Of a stretch of 64,000 nt of DNA, positions 25,101 through 39,400 are shown piece after piece. Position 1 is the stretch's first letter; every line of letters begins with the position of its first letter. A program made the position numbers and the translations under genes. The notes under the pieces are model-generated. The model did no database searches. It had not been told where the DNA came from and saw only the letters and a program-made list of their open reading frames with translations. The DNA is from Pelodera strongyloides (taxonomy: Eukaryota; Nematoda; Chromadorea; Rhabditida; Rhabditidae), in contig JAANDG010000044.1 of the NCBI GenBank assembly GCA_036852015.1, positions 248,001 through 312,000 of the forward strand, read 5' to 3'.

Positions 25101-28100
25101 GATTGAGACTGGTGAGCATTTTGAGTTCACTCATTGCTTCGGGTACTGTATGAATGAGGTTCTCCTCGAGATTCAGTCTCCGGAGGTTCTTGGCCACATT
25201 GGTGAACACTCCCGGCGGTATGTATGCAAGGGAGTTGTAACTCAAATCCAAGTCGAGGATTTGGCTGATTCCGTCAAAGCAATTTGGATACACCTTGTTG
25301 ATCTGAATGCGTAATTAATTGGTTCTCTCATTTTATGGTTTCACTCTGCGCCGCTTTGCTTGTTTTCTGCATTTGTACTATGAATAAGTCTTTCGCTGTT
25401 GTTTCTGGTTAGACGGCAGACTACTTGATTATGACACGCAACATGAGAAATTCAGTAGTGGGGTTTTCATGTTAATTTTGAGATTGTAATTGCATCATCT
25501 TTATAAATAACTTGTATATGGAATGCGGATTCTATTTTGGATTTTGTTATAAACTAAATTTATGGAATTCTTCTTACCTGATTGTAGCTGAGGTCGAGTT
25601 CTTTGAATTTGCGAAAGCTTTTAAAAGCGCCATCAGTAAGCCTTCTGATCTTATTGTTCCTCAGCACAAGTTTCATTTCATTGGGGAATGAGACCTCGGC
25701 ATTGTATTCGAGTCGAGTGATGTTGTTTCCCTCGACGTTGAGAGACTGAAGACCGGCTAGGTCTTTCAGTGCCAAGTATGGTATCTGAAATGAGTTGTTC
25801 TTGGATGACTAAAGGTTCAACTGAGGAAACCTGGTTTACTTATTGCTATCTAGTATCTAGTGAGCCTTGATTTGGGTTCCGAATTAGTGCTTTTCCTTTT
25901 TGGGGACGCGACACTTGCCTGACTCAGTAGGTTGTTTCGGACATCTAAAAACCCGAGTGTGGGTGGCAGTGATCGTTTCTCGAGATCCAAAATACGGTTG
26001 TTGGCCATTGTGAGAACAATCAGGCGAAGTCTGTGGAATGCGAGATTGGGAATTGTGGTGATCTGAAATAATAGTGATCTATTTTAAAGTGCTAAGTGCT
26101 ACGTGCTACACACGATGTTATGCTCATTGTCAGATTTTAAGCCCGATGTGGAAAGAACCAGTGAATCTTTGTCGATGATACGTATTCAAAATGGGATGTC
26201 GCAAAGCTGATTGGTTGAAAATTTCCTCATTTTCTGGATGAAGTACAGTAAATATCTACCTGATTATGATCCAAATGCAAAAACTGTAAATTGTTCATCT
26301 GGGTCTCGTCGAAGGTGTTCGGTCGCACATGCGTGATCCTATTGTGCTCAAGGTGCAGAAACTGTAGATTATGAAGATATGTGAGAGCCCAGGAAGGAAT
26401 CACTGACAAGTTGTTCTGCTTCAGAATCAACTTGTAGAGCTTCATCTGAAACTTGGGAAGATATGATCAGGCTCACACTGAGGGATATATTTGAGTTCTT
26501 TCAAGAAAGAGAGTACCACGGACCTCCAATCCTCGAAACGCATTGACGTTTACGGTGGCGATTTGGTTGTTTGTAAAGTCAAGCGTCTGAATATTGTGCT
26601 GTCGGAATCCGTCTTGTTGTAGGAACATTAAACCCCCGTCAGTCATTGAGAGGGCCAGGATATGGGTTGATGTTTGTTCTTCCTGAAAGCACATTCGATA
26701 TACAGTAATATACACAAAATTAGAATCTTAATATGTAGCAAAGTACCTTCTTGTTACAAACATATTCGGATTCCCTTGTTGAGGATTTGAGGAAGATGTA
26801 ATGCTTGGAGAATCTGTTATGGTCGGCCTACCTTGTCATTTTCTTTCTCTCCCGAACCGGGTAACGGTGGTATGGTAGCGGCAGACATCTGTCTGCACAT
26901 GACGTGGATTGCGCCATCGTTACCGACTGGCACACACTCGCATCCTTTCCAAGCGGCGTCGAGGAGGGAGCCAAATCTTAAGACATACACTTGTACCGTA
27001 TATTAGATACACTATATTGTGCTATATACGTATATGTATAAGCAAGCTTTGCAACCCTGCTTTGGCTGATGATGCCCATCTAATTACGTTATTCCTATTT
27101 GCCGGCCAAGAGTATTTACATGTATATTCATGCCATTCCGTCCCAATTTCCTCTCTACCTTTTATTATGGGACCATGAAAAGTGTCATCCAACTCGTATA
27201 TCGGAAGACCCGACACTCACATATATAACACGCGCACAAATTGAATTGAGCACATTCATCACCCGATCCTATTTTGAATAGAAAAGACTGCGAGTAGTTG
27301 GGCACCATTGAGGCTAACTCTCGTCACTTTGAAATATCTATTATCGGACAGTCATCTCATTTCAATGTGAATATGAAGGTGGAAGTGGAAGTGGAGTTTT
27401 GGAAAACTTTTGGATATTAGTCATCCGATTGCTGCGGTTTAAAATTATCAGTTGTGTAGCCGTGGGATTTGACTTAATGGGCTGAGTAGCGTTTTAAAGT
27501 CAAACGATAGATGGGGCTATGGCGAAATTTGGATGCCAAATTTATATTTTACCATGGTAAATTAAGTGTTCCCTTCACAAGAACAATGCCCAAAGTACCT
27601 TTCTAGACGCATTTTTTATTCATGCATATTTGAAAGTATCCGCTTTTCAAGTGGTAAAAAGATGACTGACATGGTGACATGTGGTTTGGTTGTGTTCCGA
27701 CACATGGTGTATGGTGTTCACGGGAAAATGTGCTTTTAACTATTGAATGAGTTTGAAAATCATGACACATTGTATATGTAGCATGCTTACTCACTTGCAT
27801 TCTGTTGTGATGATATCAGTAGCCTCCACTTTGAGATTACTGAGAATAACGGCGATAATAACAAAAACTTTGCTTATAATAATTGTTCCACGCATCATTA
27901 CGTAACGGGCAATTCTCGGGCATTGAATATCATGGATTATCTGAAAATATACTCAAGCTCAAAATACAAACGTTATATTAGTGTGCATAACAATATTCCC
28001 AGAAAGTAACACGAATAAGAAATAAGAAGACATTTAACTCGAGGTAATCGATTAAGATGGTATCATAAACGATCAAGGGAAGAAAACTGTGCGTGAATAG

Positions 28101-31100
28101 CATTTTCAATTGTGCTTGAAGCAATTGGAATTGGAACACTCTTTGAAAAGAGAACTCTGGCATTGCCGGAGCAGCTGTCATCAACCAACGTTTTGCTGTA
28201 GTGTATTTCCGAACACTCTGCAAATATATATCGCCATTGACGGATTTCAGGCATTGAAATGGGCAGTATGTCGATTAAAAAGAACATTGTTTTTACGTCA
28301 AATATGGTGGTTGAAAACAAATACAAATATTCCTACATCTGATTTCAAGATGCGTCGCCTAAATGTAGTCTATGACGGCCTTGTGGTAATGCTCTGCATA
28401 ATTATGTATGGGTGCCTTTGTCGGCATGGCCTTGCATATTAGAAATGTCGGAATGCGGTTCAGAGTTTCTTGGTAGTAATAGTCTATAATAGTGATGGGA
28501 TGCTAATGGGATAAATGGGAGTACATTAAAATCAAGTCAAATGAACATTGAGTATATTATCAGTGGGATGCGTAGTTTGGTCGATCTATTGAAACTCGAT
28601 TGACATCCGGGGAACGCACCGTGTGGTAGTTATGTTTATTTCTAACTCATAAACATCGCAGTGGGTGTTCTTTTTTGCGCTCTTTTGTTCTGAACCGCTT
28701 TGCTTTTGTGCACAGGAAACATATGGGAATTGAGAGTGCGGGAGTCGCCTTGTCGGAAGTCGGAAGATACTTTCTTAGAGATTACCTTGGGAAGTTGTGA
28801 TGGGTGAAGCTCAAAAACATCCAGCCGATAAAACGGGGACATTTTGGGACACGTTTGGGAATAGTGACAAGTAGAGGATAAGAGGATATATAGAAATTTT
28901 CGAGATCAACATAGTAATTTTCATTTAACAAAAATGTTTTCCTGCAATGGCACAATGAAATGACCCGCATATATTTTAACAGTGCGCTGTTTTTGTAATG
29001 CCCGAGGTAAACGATAGCCGTTTGAGGGGAAATCTGATCTGTCGTGGGACCTGTGGGCTAGTGTGAAGAAAAGTGTAAATAGGATTGGATATACCGTTCG
29101 AAAAATATTTGGGATTATTCTTGGTTTTTATACTCTGTCACATAAGTTATACATAGTAGACTGAATTAATTTTTGGGGAAGTATGTGTATCATTAAGACA
29201 ACAAATATGCATTTAATGTACATGTATGGTTCCCGAAGTGTGTTTACTATTGTCTAGGTAAATGAACTCAATTATCTCTTGACCATGGCTTTGCACCTGG
29301 GCAGTGTTGCCACTTGTATACAAGGGCTTGAATACTCAAGTACGGGGCTTTACGGTGTTGGATTTCTGGCTGCACTTTGCAGACTATTTGGATTCTGGGT
29401 TGCTTTTTATTTGCTATTAGATATGAGGAAAATTGTCGAGAAAAAACTTGAACGAACGTATATAATTGAATAATGAAAAAAAAAATTGAAATCGAAGGTG
29501 AGGCTTCTTGAAGCTAAAAGCCATTGAAAGTTAAGAAATCCCGTCTTCTCATCTCTCTTTCTCTTCGTCTCTCCCACGAGATAGAAAGGGGCAACTGTCG
29601 AGCACTTCGTCGTATTTTATGACACATTTCTGCATAGTTATTGTAAGGAGTAAATTGTGGGATGGCCACTTGGATAGGTAGTGACTACTCTACACTCTCG
29701 TAGCGCAACAGTTGTCGACTGTCAAAAGCGTAAGCTGACAATTGACAATTGTCTGTAACACTGGACTGACAACTTGCGCAATTAAGTGACAGGTTGTAAT
29801 TGTAGTCTAGGGTCTAGGGTTGGTTCACTACAGAAGTTACTATAGTGGTTAACTTTATTTTAGTGTAAAGGTGGTTTTCTGAGGTACGGTAACTAATCAG
29901 GGCAATGTTACTTTATCGGGTCAATTAGAAATAGACTTGGAGACAGTAATTTTAGCAGTAAGTATGGTGATAAAAGAATATGAATCTTCCAAACTTTCCA
30001 CAATTCAGCATTAAAGTGTTAGATTGAGTTGACTGTGACAAAAAGGGCGGATATAAGCTCTTGTCCACATGCCAGTTCCGCCCACTGGCTATCTGTCCAC
30101 ACGAAATACTCATGTTATCGTTGTTTTCTTCTTAGAAGCGCGATATTACAAATATCATTACCGAGGCGAAGCATAAAAAGCATAGCTATAGAGGGACTGA
30201 ATGGCATTGTGAACGTGTGTAATTCCAATTGCAATTCGAAACTGGAAAATGGGTTTGAGTGTGGAATTGTGTTTGGGTGTAAGCTCTTTTCATGATCATT
30301 ATTACAATTAGCCTTCCCTCGTTATTACGCTTTTCTTTGCTTCTTTGACGTGAATTTTTCACACTATCCATGTGGCACCTGGCTCAAATTATGACGGTTC
30401 TGTCAAAATGTTTAACAAATAGGAGCGAGTGTTGTGTATGATTGAGCATGAAAACGCAAAAGGCTCAAAATAATAAAAGCTAATTGATTCAACGTACACT
30501 TTTGATTATGAATATGGTAAGAGTAACATTTGCAAGTAATGCATAAGGTAAATTGTGCATTGCGTTGACTATATTATGTGCTGGAAAGCGAAACAGAGTA
30601 GAGTAGAGTAGATTAGGGGCGTGGGAGAATGCGCACTTATTAACAATTTACATATTGCGCAACATTTTGAAGGGGGTGTTATATCCAGCTGTCAATTAGA
30701 TAGCATTTGGTGGTGACTTCATGGAACATGGCATTCTGGAAACAGTATAGCGTCCAGAGTAAATGGAGTGGGAGTGAACATACAGAGGAGACTAAGTCGT
30801 ACAATTACTGTAGCTGTGGCCGGTTTGATAAGTAAGCTAAAATAAAATCTGATGTATTTTCAGTGCCATCAACAATTTCTCCGAGATCTTCCGCAGTATT
30901 TCGCGTATCATCGATGAGGAGCAGATTCTCTACCTTTACAAGTTGATCATCAACATGTGCGCCATCTTGACGGTACGGTAATTTATTTTTATGTGCCCGT
31001 TTTATTGTATTCAGGTCGTAATCGTTGCGAATCATGCAGGGTTTTTTTGTTGCGGAAGGAGGAGATCATTGAACTTATTTTAATCCCAAGCTGAATTCTT

Positions 31101-34100
31101 TCAGGCACTCTTGCACGATGAGTTTGAGCACAAGAAGAACTACGTGATCTTCAACTATCATCGTTTCGCATTTGGCATCTTGAGTACGGTGAGGAATCTA
31201 ATGTTATTGTGTTATGCATTTTTGAGACCTGGATATGGATATGTGAAAAGCAACCTGATGAGTAATGATGAACACTAGTACATTGAGGAAATTTACCCAC
31301 ATTGGAAATGTAATATTGTAGAGCATTCCGAGCAGGCTAGTACAAGTAATAGTGAAGAAAGTAGGGGTGAATTACTGTGCCCGGATTAATTAGTGTTCAG
31401 ATCCACGTTGGGAGTTTGTCTTGGAGCTGGGACTTTTACAGTGGGTTTCTCATCATTCAATCTTTTTTAACGAATTACTCTAATTTCAGTTTGTGCGCAC
31501 GTATTCACATATCCCGTGGACGGCAGACATGTGCGGAGAATTGTACAAACTACTTGCGATGAACACAAAGTTTCGTTTTATTAATTTTTGTTCTAAAGTT
31601 TGAATGTTCAAGTTCAATTTTTTCAGTTCTCCAACATAACATTATTTTTATGCTGAGGCCATATGCACCACTCCGTTTCCCTCGGGGAAATATTCCCCGA
31701 GGGAAACGGAGTGGTGAATGTGGCCTCTGGACCTCAAAATCTGATTTCAGATTATCGAGCAGAACGGACGTACATTGACATCAGTATCCGTCTCTGTGCT
31801 CCCGGTTCTCTCAGGAATTGGCTCCAAACCGAAGTAAGCTTTTTGCTTTTTCTTTCTTTTATATTTCAGGCCGTGGAAGCCATGCAATGCGCCTACTCAT
31901 GATTTGTTTGTTTCTCATTTTATTCCTCGTTTAGAATGCAGCACATCCTTACCGGAAAGATCTGTGTGCAGGGTGTGTGGACGTACCCAATGAAGATTTT
32001 CATCGATTCTGTTCTTTGCTCGGTGAATGAGGTATGTTAAAAACGTCAGCCATTCTCTAAAGTATGGTTTACAAGAAGGTTTATGGTTAGCTTCGATTTA
32101 GTTCATGAAACATTGATACTGATCGTATTTTCTTTCCTTGACAACGGTAAATGATTCATTAGTTGTGAAATATGACGAAGTTTGCTATTAGTGTTATTAT
32201 TTTCTTACTGTGGTAAAATGAGCTTGTTCCCCTTGGAGTGCTCTTTATATGCACTATTATATGTATTTTATATTGCTGTAGTTTATATCAGAATGTGTGT
32301 TCTTCTATTCAGTCGGCCGTGGACAAAATCATGAAGCAGACCCGTCAGGAGATCATGAAAATGCTTGAATACGCAGATGAGGAACCAGTTCATGTGGCAG
32401 ACATCGAATACATGGAAATTGAGAGACCACCCAGTAAGTTGAACATCTCTTATTAAACAATCCCAATTGTACCCACAGTATATGCTTCAAATCTTAATTT
32501 TTCTCAATCTGGCACGTTTTTTCTGACCCGATTTTGTGTACCATATATGGTGGAAAAGGTAATTTTGCAACGTTGCCCGTACAAAAAGTTCGCAGCGAGC
32601 AGGATTCGAACCTACGCGGGCAGAGCCCAATTGATTTCTAGTCAATCTCCTTAACCACTCGGACATCGCTGCATGTCGGGTGGTCTCGAACAGAGAAAGG
32701 AAATGTTTGCGGTTGTCTTTTGCGAGGAGCAAGGTTGACGTGTAGGTTAGGAAGCAAAATTATTATCCGAACTGCTTACAGATTCATAAAAGATGGAAAC
32801 AATATCCACAACAAATTATAGGAGCCAATTTGGGAACGAGTCTTTTGATCTCTCAAATGGATTGCATGGTGGAGTATCTGGCGACCGTTCTCGAGAATAT
32901 CAGTGACTATGAGTTCACTCTGCTCGACATTGGAATGCTCACCTTGCTTCATAGGTTTGTTTCGTACATTACGAACTCTGCAGTTTTTTGACGATTTGCA
33001 TCTTGGACATCATATGAGTAGACTAAATGCTCCTTTGTTAACACAAGCTGTGGATCTTGTTTGAACTGAACCCACGTGTTGCATAAATCTGTCTATTAAC
33101 AATCAGTGCCACAACATACAAGTATGAAATCAATTGCTTGTTAGTAAACAGAAGCCTTCATGAAAGATGCCTGCCTGGCTCCAGCTACCTATGTATAGTA
33201 TGTAAAGGTGAATGCTTTCTTTTGCAGAATGGCCCCCTTCGTCGACAGAACTGGAATGGAGACCCGATTCGCCAACATTCTTTTGAGAATCCTCAAGAAA
33301 TCCGTCACGCACAGGAAATCGGCGGAGATGTTCTCATCGGTGATGCGCTCCCTTGCTCTGATCCTCAAGGTGGTCGACCAGCCCATCAAGTTCTATCAGT
33401 AAGTGGTTTTGTGAATTTGCATTTCCCTCGGCCGTTGAGCATCCGTGCTAAATCCACAGTTTTCTCTTGATTCATGGGTTTGAGCGGTTTATATTATGTT
33501 AACTCTTTATTCCATGAAATTACACAATCATGTAGAAACAAAAACGGTTTACCCTACTAATCTTATTCATTTAAAGGGAATATGTAGGCACTCAAAATGC
33601 GCAAAACACACACAAAACTAGAGTTTCCAGACCAGACGTGAATTTAAATAGGCGGCTGAATATGCAAATGTGAATATTCGAATTTGCATGCAAATATGTC
33701 TCTGAGTAATGCAATTTCACGATATCTGTATGTATATTTGAAAAAATTTCCATTGACCCCGTCGATGTATGGCATCGTCTCAAGTAACGCGTTTACTATG
33801 GAAAGGATGAACTTTGCGGTTTATTTTTTGCTAACTGGGGATCTTTGGACAACTTTTGTTATTGTTTCCTTAATGGGAAACATACATTCTATCAACACAG
33901 CTTAACTTCAAAAAGGGCTTACATATTCCCTTTAAGATATCTGCCCAAACTCTCAGTGATATTCGAGGACAGGACAGTGCGCGACGCTTTTGGAGAGGTT
34001 TCACTCGCACTGTCGAAGAATCCGAAGACACCGGCCAAGGATGTCGATGTAAGAGATTTTGTAGTGGTTGATGGTTACGGTTGATAGTAATGTGTGATGT

Positions 34101-36452
34101 TAATGGGTCCAGGTCCTGTTGCTAGTAATAGTTTTGTGTTAATGGCTAGATAGTCGGTAAACCTCTGATTTTCGAATCGTTCTATTTTTTTATGAATTTG
34201 TTTTGCTTCGCGCTTACTTCTTCTATTCTATTCAGCTGCTCGAATGTCTGTCCGAGTTGGATGCGTGGAATCCAATGGATGAAGATGACCACGACCTCAG
34301 AGCAAAGGCATTTGCCAAGCTCTCACAGGTATGACAAGTAGCCTACGGTATCCCGTCCAGAGTACTGTTTGCACTACGGTATCTATCTAAGCTTCGTTAT
34401 TGTATACTATGGTATCGTACCTGAGGTACGGTATTTATACAAGACTCACAATCAGTGTCAACCGGTGCTAGTGTATCTACTAGTTTTCCTTAATTATCCT
34501 ACATTACTTGAGAGCAATTGCCACTTTTGTGACTTTGTGAATTATTTGTGGCCTTGTGGATTTTTTGCCAAAGATATGGTTGTTAGGAACCCAACTCTTT
34601 TTTGTTATTTGTTATAAATTCCTCATTTTATCGCACCTTATATATAAGGTATGGTAGAGAGGTAAGCTTGTCGTTGCGGATCTTCATTCTTGTGTTTCTT
34701 TCTTTATTCCTATTACCTGTATCATTGCAGAGATGGATCACATCGACTGAGGCGATCAACCTCAATCTTTTTGCTGCAATCGTCTGCGCGCAAGAGAAGA
34801 TTATGTTAAATGTGAGTTGGTTTTTCTTGTTATTATTCTCATTCCTCCAGGTCCATAAGGAGTGGACTCTAGGTGTCTCGATATTTTTCTTTCTTCGGGT
34901 TTAGCTCGTTTAGTTTTACTGATTTACTGAAGCATTATGATTTTGGTTAAAGTTTTATTTCTTCCCGATCGTTTGTTAAAACTTAAAAGCTTGAAAATCT
35001 TTTTTTTAAGAAATCATGTATGTTGAGGCTTGAGGCATGAATAATTAACAATCACCAGTCACGTTGTTATGTATACCCTAGCAAGATAATAACTTTTCAC
35101 ACAATTTCCTCCAGATCGACGATCTCGGAATGCGTTCTCTGGCCTCTTCCAATCTGAGAGATATGGTGGAATACATGCCGAAGGCTGGATACACAAAGCA
35201 ACAGGTTGGTTTGTAGTTGCAGGGGTTCTACATCTTAACCTTAGACCTTAGAGACTAAGGCTAGGGCGCTAAGGTTGTCCGTAAGACATGTATGGTTTGA
35301 TTGGTTCGTTAACTGATTGAACTTTCCATCAAGTTATTATCCGTATTATCTTTCAGATCAACTTTGTCATCGAGAAAGTGTTCTTGAAAGGATTTGTCAA
35401 GCGTGGATTTGCTTCCGAAGATCAGGTTCGTTTACTCACGTTATATTTTTGTCCAAAACCGGCTTGACATTCCCTTTAAATGAAGGTCACTACGTCTACG
35501 CGGTATATAATATTTTTGTGTTCCCTAGTCCCTTTCCCTTTAGTTTACTTGTTTTATTAAATGAAGATCACTACGTCTACGTGGTATAGATTTATCTCAC
35601 TTGATTTCCACGCTCTTTAGAACGTGCGCGACGAGTTTGTGCGTGTCCTGCATCAGATTACTGTATCGATCGCCGGTCATCCAACTGTTGATCAGCTGGC
35701 CCTTCTGAGACACGGAGCCAAGGACAAGGACTTCTGGTTGAACATCGTCTCCATTCAGGTATGTGATTGTACACAGTAGCTTACTGTAGTGGTAACTACC
35801 GTACTGTAATCCTAGTAGTAAGAAGGATACTGTAGTATGAAGTATGAAGTGACCTGTGCATTCAATGTTTATTTGTGCTTCAGAAACATCACCGTCAAGT
35901 CGCCATGGATTTCCACGCTGAACGTCTAATCAATGGAGAGGTGAGGGTTTTGTATTTATAATGTTATAAGGGACGAGAAAGGTGTGGTCTTGCTAGTGCT
36001 AGTTAGTCTTACTACCTTTGTTGGGTTGTTGCAAACACTACACCATGCATTCTTTCCTTTATTTGGTCATTACTCATCCAGTTTAACCGCACCAGGACCA
36101 AAATTGCGTATTTGATAGTTTTTGGTGTTGATTATTATATATTTGTTGTTTAGATCTCGATCGATGTGCAAGTGTTGTTCGAGTTCATTGTGCCCATCCT
36201 CCGTTTCTACATGTTTGACATCGAAGATTCGCTTTCGAATATCTCCGACTCGGCACTCAGACTGTACAGTAAGTTTTTGGATTTTGGGTCTTCAGGATTA
36301 TTAAAAAGTGTCTTTGTATTACTAATATTATTATATCTCAGCCAATTTGAACTTACGAAATTACATTTGCTTTGTAGTGAATATGATATTAATTGATTCG
36401 TACACGTCTATTGCTATTGTAGACTACCTCACGGTATTTTTACATGACAACA

Positions 36453-36491
<39 letters not shown>

Positions 36492-39400
36492 GGGTGACCT
36501 TCGTTTATTGTAAAAAAAAAATTCAGAATTTGTGATGGAACGTCTTCCCTTCCGTGATTATCTTCCCACTCTTGATGAATCGGTGAAGAGATTGACAGAT
36601 GAAAATTACAGTGAAAGAGCCGTTGTGCGGTGAGTTGGTATTGTACGGTTAAGGTTTATACCTTGTTGTTGTTGTTGCCGGAGGCAGCCAGCGTGGTTGA
36701 TCATCCTCGCGAGATTGGCTATAAGAGGCCTATAATGTTGCCACTTCCCGCGGCTTATTCCATAAGGTTTATACCTTTGAGTGTGATGCTGTTATGTTTA
36801 GTGAAACTGGGTGCTTATCACACTGATGTCAGTGAAGATTTGTTGTAGCCGCGTTCGCCATATTGTCAAGCTGTGAATATGACGTGTGTTTTATAGTGAG
36901 TTGTGTACGATCATCGATGCCTTCCACTTCGACTTCACTGAGGGAGTCGGTGAGGACATGGACACCGAGGAGATGGAGAGGAAGGTGAGCGGGGAGGGGG
37001 AGATCGGAGATCTAGGGGAGGGAGGAGGTCGATAGGCCGATAGGGGGTCGAATTCTCCCCTTGTAACTTATATAATATTGAATCTTTGTATGGATCTGCT
37101 TTTCGCATTTTGAGGCTAGACCAAATAAGTTGTAGTAAGTGGAGGAAAATAGGAGCAAGCAACTGAGTGGCTGGTGACTCTCATACCGTATATATCAGGC
37201 GCGTGAAACATTCAGAACTGAATTACTGATTATGAAAGCTTACCTTTTGCCATTTAGAAAATCTTCGGAAGTGGGCCTGCATCGACGCGGAGAGTTCCAG
37301 AAAGAAAAGCCAAAGGAAAGGAAATGGAGAGAACAGACGCGGATGACGTCAAGTCATCCAGTGAAGATGAGGAGGATGGAGAGGAGATAGACAGTGAGAA
37401 GGTGGAAGACATCACGGAGGAAGTGGATGGACGAGAGAAGGCAGAGGAGAATGTGAGGGAATCTTTTAGTTGAAAATGTGTGAAATTTTAAGAGATTTTG
37501 GGAACTTGTCATTTTCAGAATTGTTACGAATGTATAATTGTTAATGTAATTTGTATAATCTCATAATGTGGTTTTATCTATCAGTTTGTATTTTGATTTA
37601 GGTTGACGCCGTTGTGATCGCTCTACCATCCGAGTATGATGCGCCCGAATTCCGGGAGTATGTTCAGTGGGGAACAGAAGGTTGGTGGTTTGATGGTTTA
37701 ATAAATACGTGACAACGTGACCTTTTACTTATCTTTCTATGTCTTTCAGATCACTCTTGCCTCTCAGTATCCTGCCTATACTTGTTCACTTATTATAATA
37801 AGATTACACTTTTGTTCATTTATTTCCATATATTCATTTTAATAATGTAGTGTTATCTCTCGTTTTCCGCGAAGTGAAGTGCGAATTCCCGTTTGCATTG
37901 CTGTGGATTTCCGATTGTTATTTATGTTAATTTCAGTTGATCCGCCCGTGCCCTTCTATGAAGAACCTGAGGTTAGTTGTTTACATGTTTCTCGTTCGAA
38001 AGATCCACAGTTTATATTGTGTTTTTATATGTTTATGAATCAACTATGCCCGGTAAGTCTAATATATTCCAGCCGGGCACCGCAATGGGTCCATTCCTGC
38101 TCAACAAGGTCGTCTCGCTGATTCTCCCACAAATCAAACAGATCCTATACGTGGAAGTGAGTTGATTTTTACAACTTACTATACTAATTTCACGAATTGT
38201 TCCATTGTTACTGATGAGGTTGGCTTTGTATATGGTAAATGTGTAAAAAATTATTTGTACCCCATCGCGATGTTTCACGAGTTTATGAAAGATAGTGATT
38301 AAAGTGCATTGCTTGATGTCTGGCCTGCAAGTATATTAGCTAGGATTTGTGGTGTGCTCTCGGATTTTTAAGAATATTATTATTTTCAGATCGGAATCGT
38401 CCACCGACACAAGAAGGCCAAAAATGGAAAAACCAAGTTCGCTGAGGTAAAGTCTTCGATTTATGGTCGCATTAAGGACTAAAGAGTACTGTATCCCTTT
38501 TTTCGTTATTTCGTCTTGATGCACATATACGCATACTATGTGATGGCCATTGAATGTTACTATGTAAACTGTAAACCTCATCAATAAGTTCCTCGTTTAG
38601 GCTGACGCGCAGCAGAGAAGATGCCCCATTGTACTGGCGGGAGTGAAGTTGCTCCTCAAACTACCCAAGCAGTACCTCGATGAGAATTTGAGAGGGTTTG
38701 TATTGTAATGAGATATTTCATTCTTATTCCTAGATAGGTTTACATTTCAATAAATTATCCGCATGTGCTTCTATGAAGATCCCTATGTTTCTTATTGTCT
38801 GCTATTTCCAGATTTGTCTACCATCTCGTGAAGCTCCTCATCTCACACAGTGACTCGCTGAGAATTGAAGCTAGAAAGGTAGTTTGTCTAATCAGTATTC
38901 TGAAAACATACTTTAATAATAGTAGTACTGTAAGGTATAATGAATTGGCTTTCGTTTATGTCCACTTTGGGTTTCTTGGGGTTTCCCGCTTATTGTTTTA
39001 GGTCTTCCTAATGGTCCAAAGGAAAATCCATTCTCTAATTAGTCAATTAACCATGTTAATTAACCAGAGATATTCTAACTGTAAGCATGTGTTTCCAGGT
39101 GACTGTGCAAGTGCTCGAATGTCTCGGCTCGAGATATCTTCCCTATGTGATTCTGGAAATGAAACGGGTGATGACGAGAGGTGCACAGGTAAGTATTGAA
39201 TATTTTCGCCTAATTATAATTGCCTTATTGAATTATTATAAGCAATTAATCAACCAATGCCCTAATGAGCAAGCCAGAGAATGTTATGTGCATTTGAATG
39301 AGAAATATCCGATCACTTGCTTACTACCAGTTAATGTGTACTCTGACGTTGATGGCAGATATATGTTTTATTCACTCGAAATAATCACTCCCTTATTTGC

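Noticed and set aside
28110..28442. 110-codon plus-strand frame in UTP20 intron 32
   Set aside because: No domain, no splice partners, and it lies in the probable promoter region of the antisense LRR gene.
31621..31660. Possible extra UTP20 exon after TTTCAG at 31626
   Set aside because: No donor in a usable phase before the palindromic element; exon 35 joined directly to exon 36 keeps the frame.
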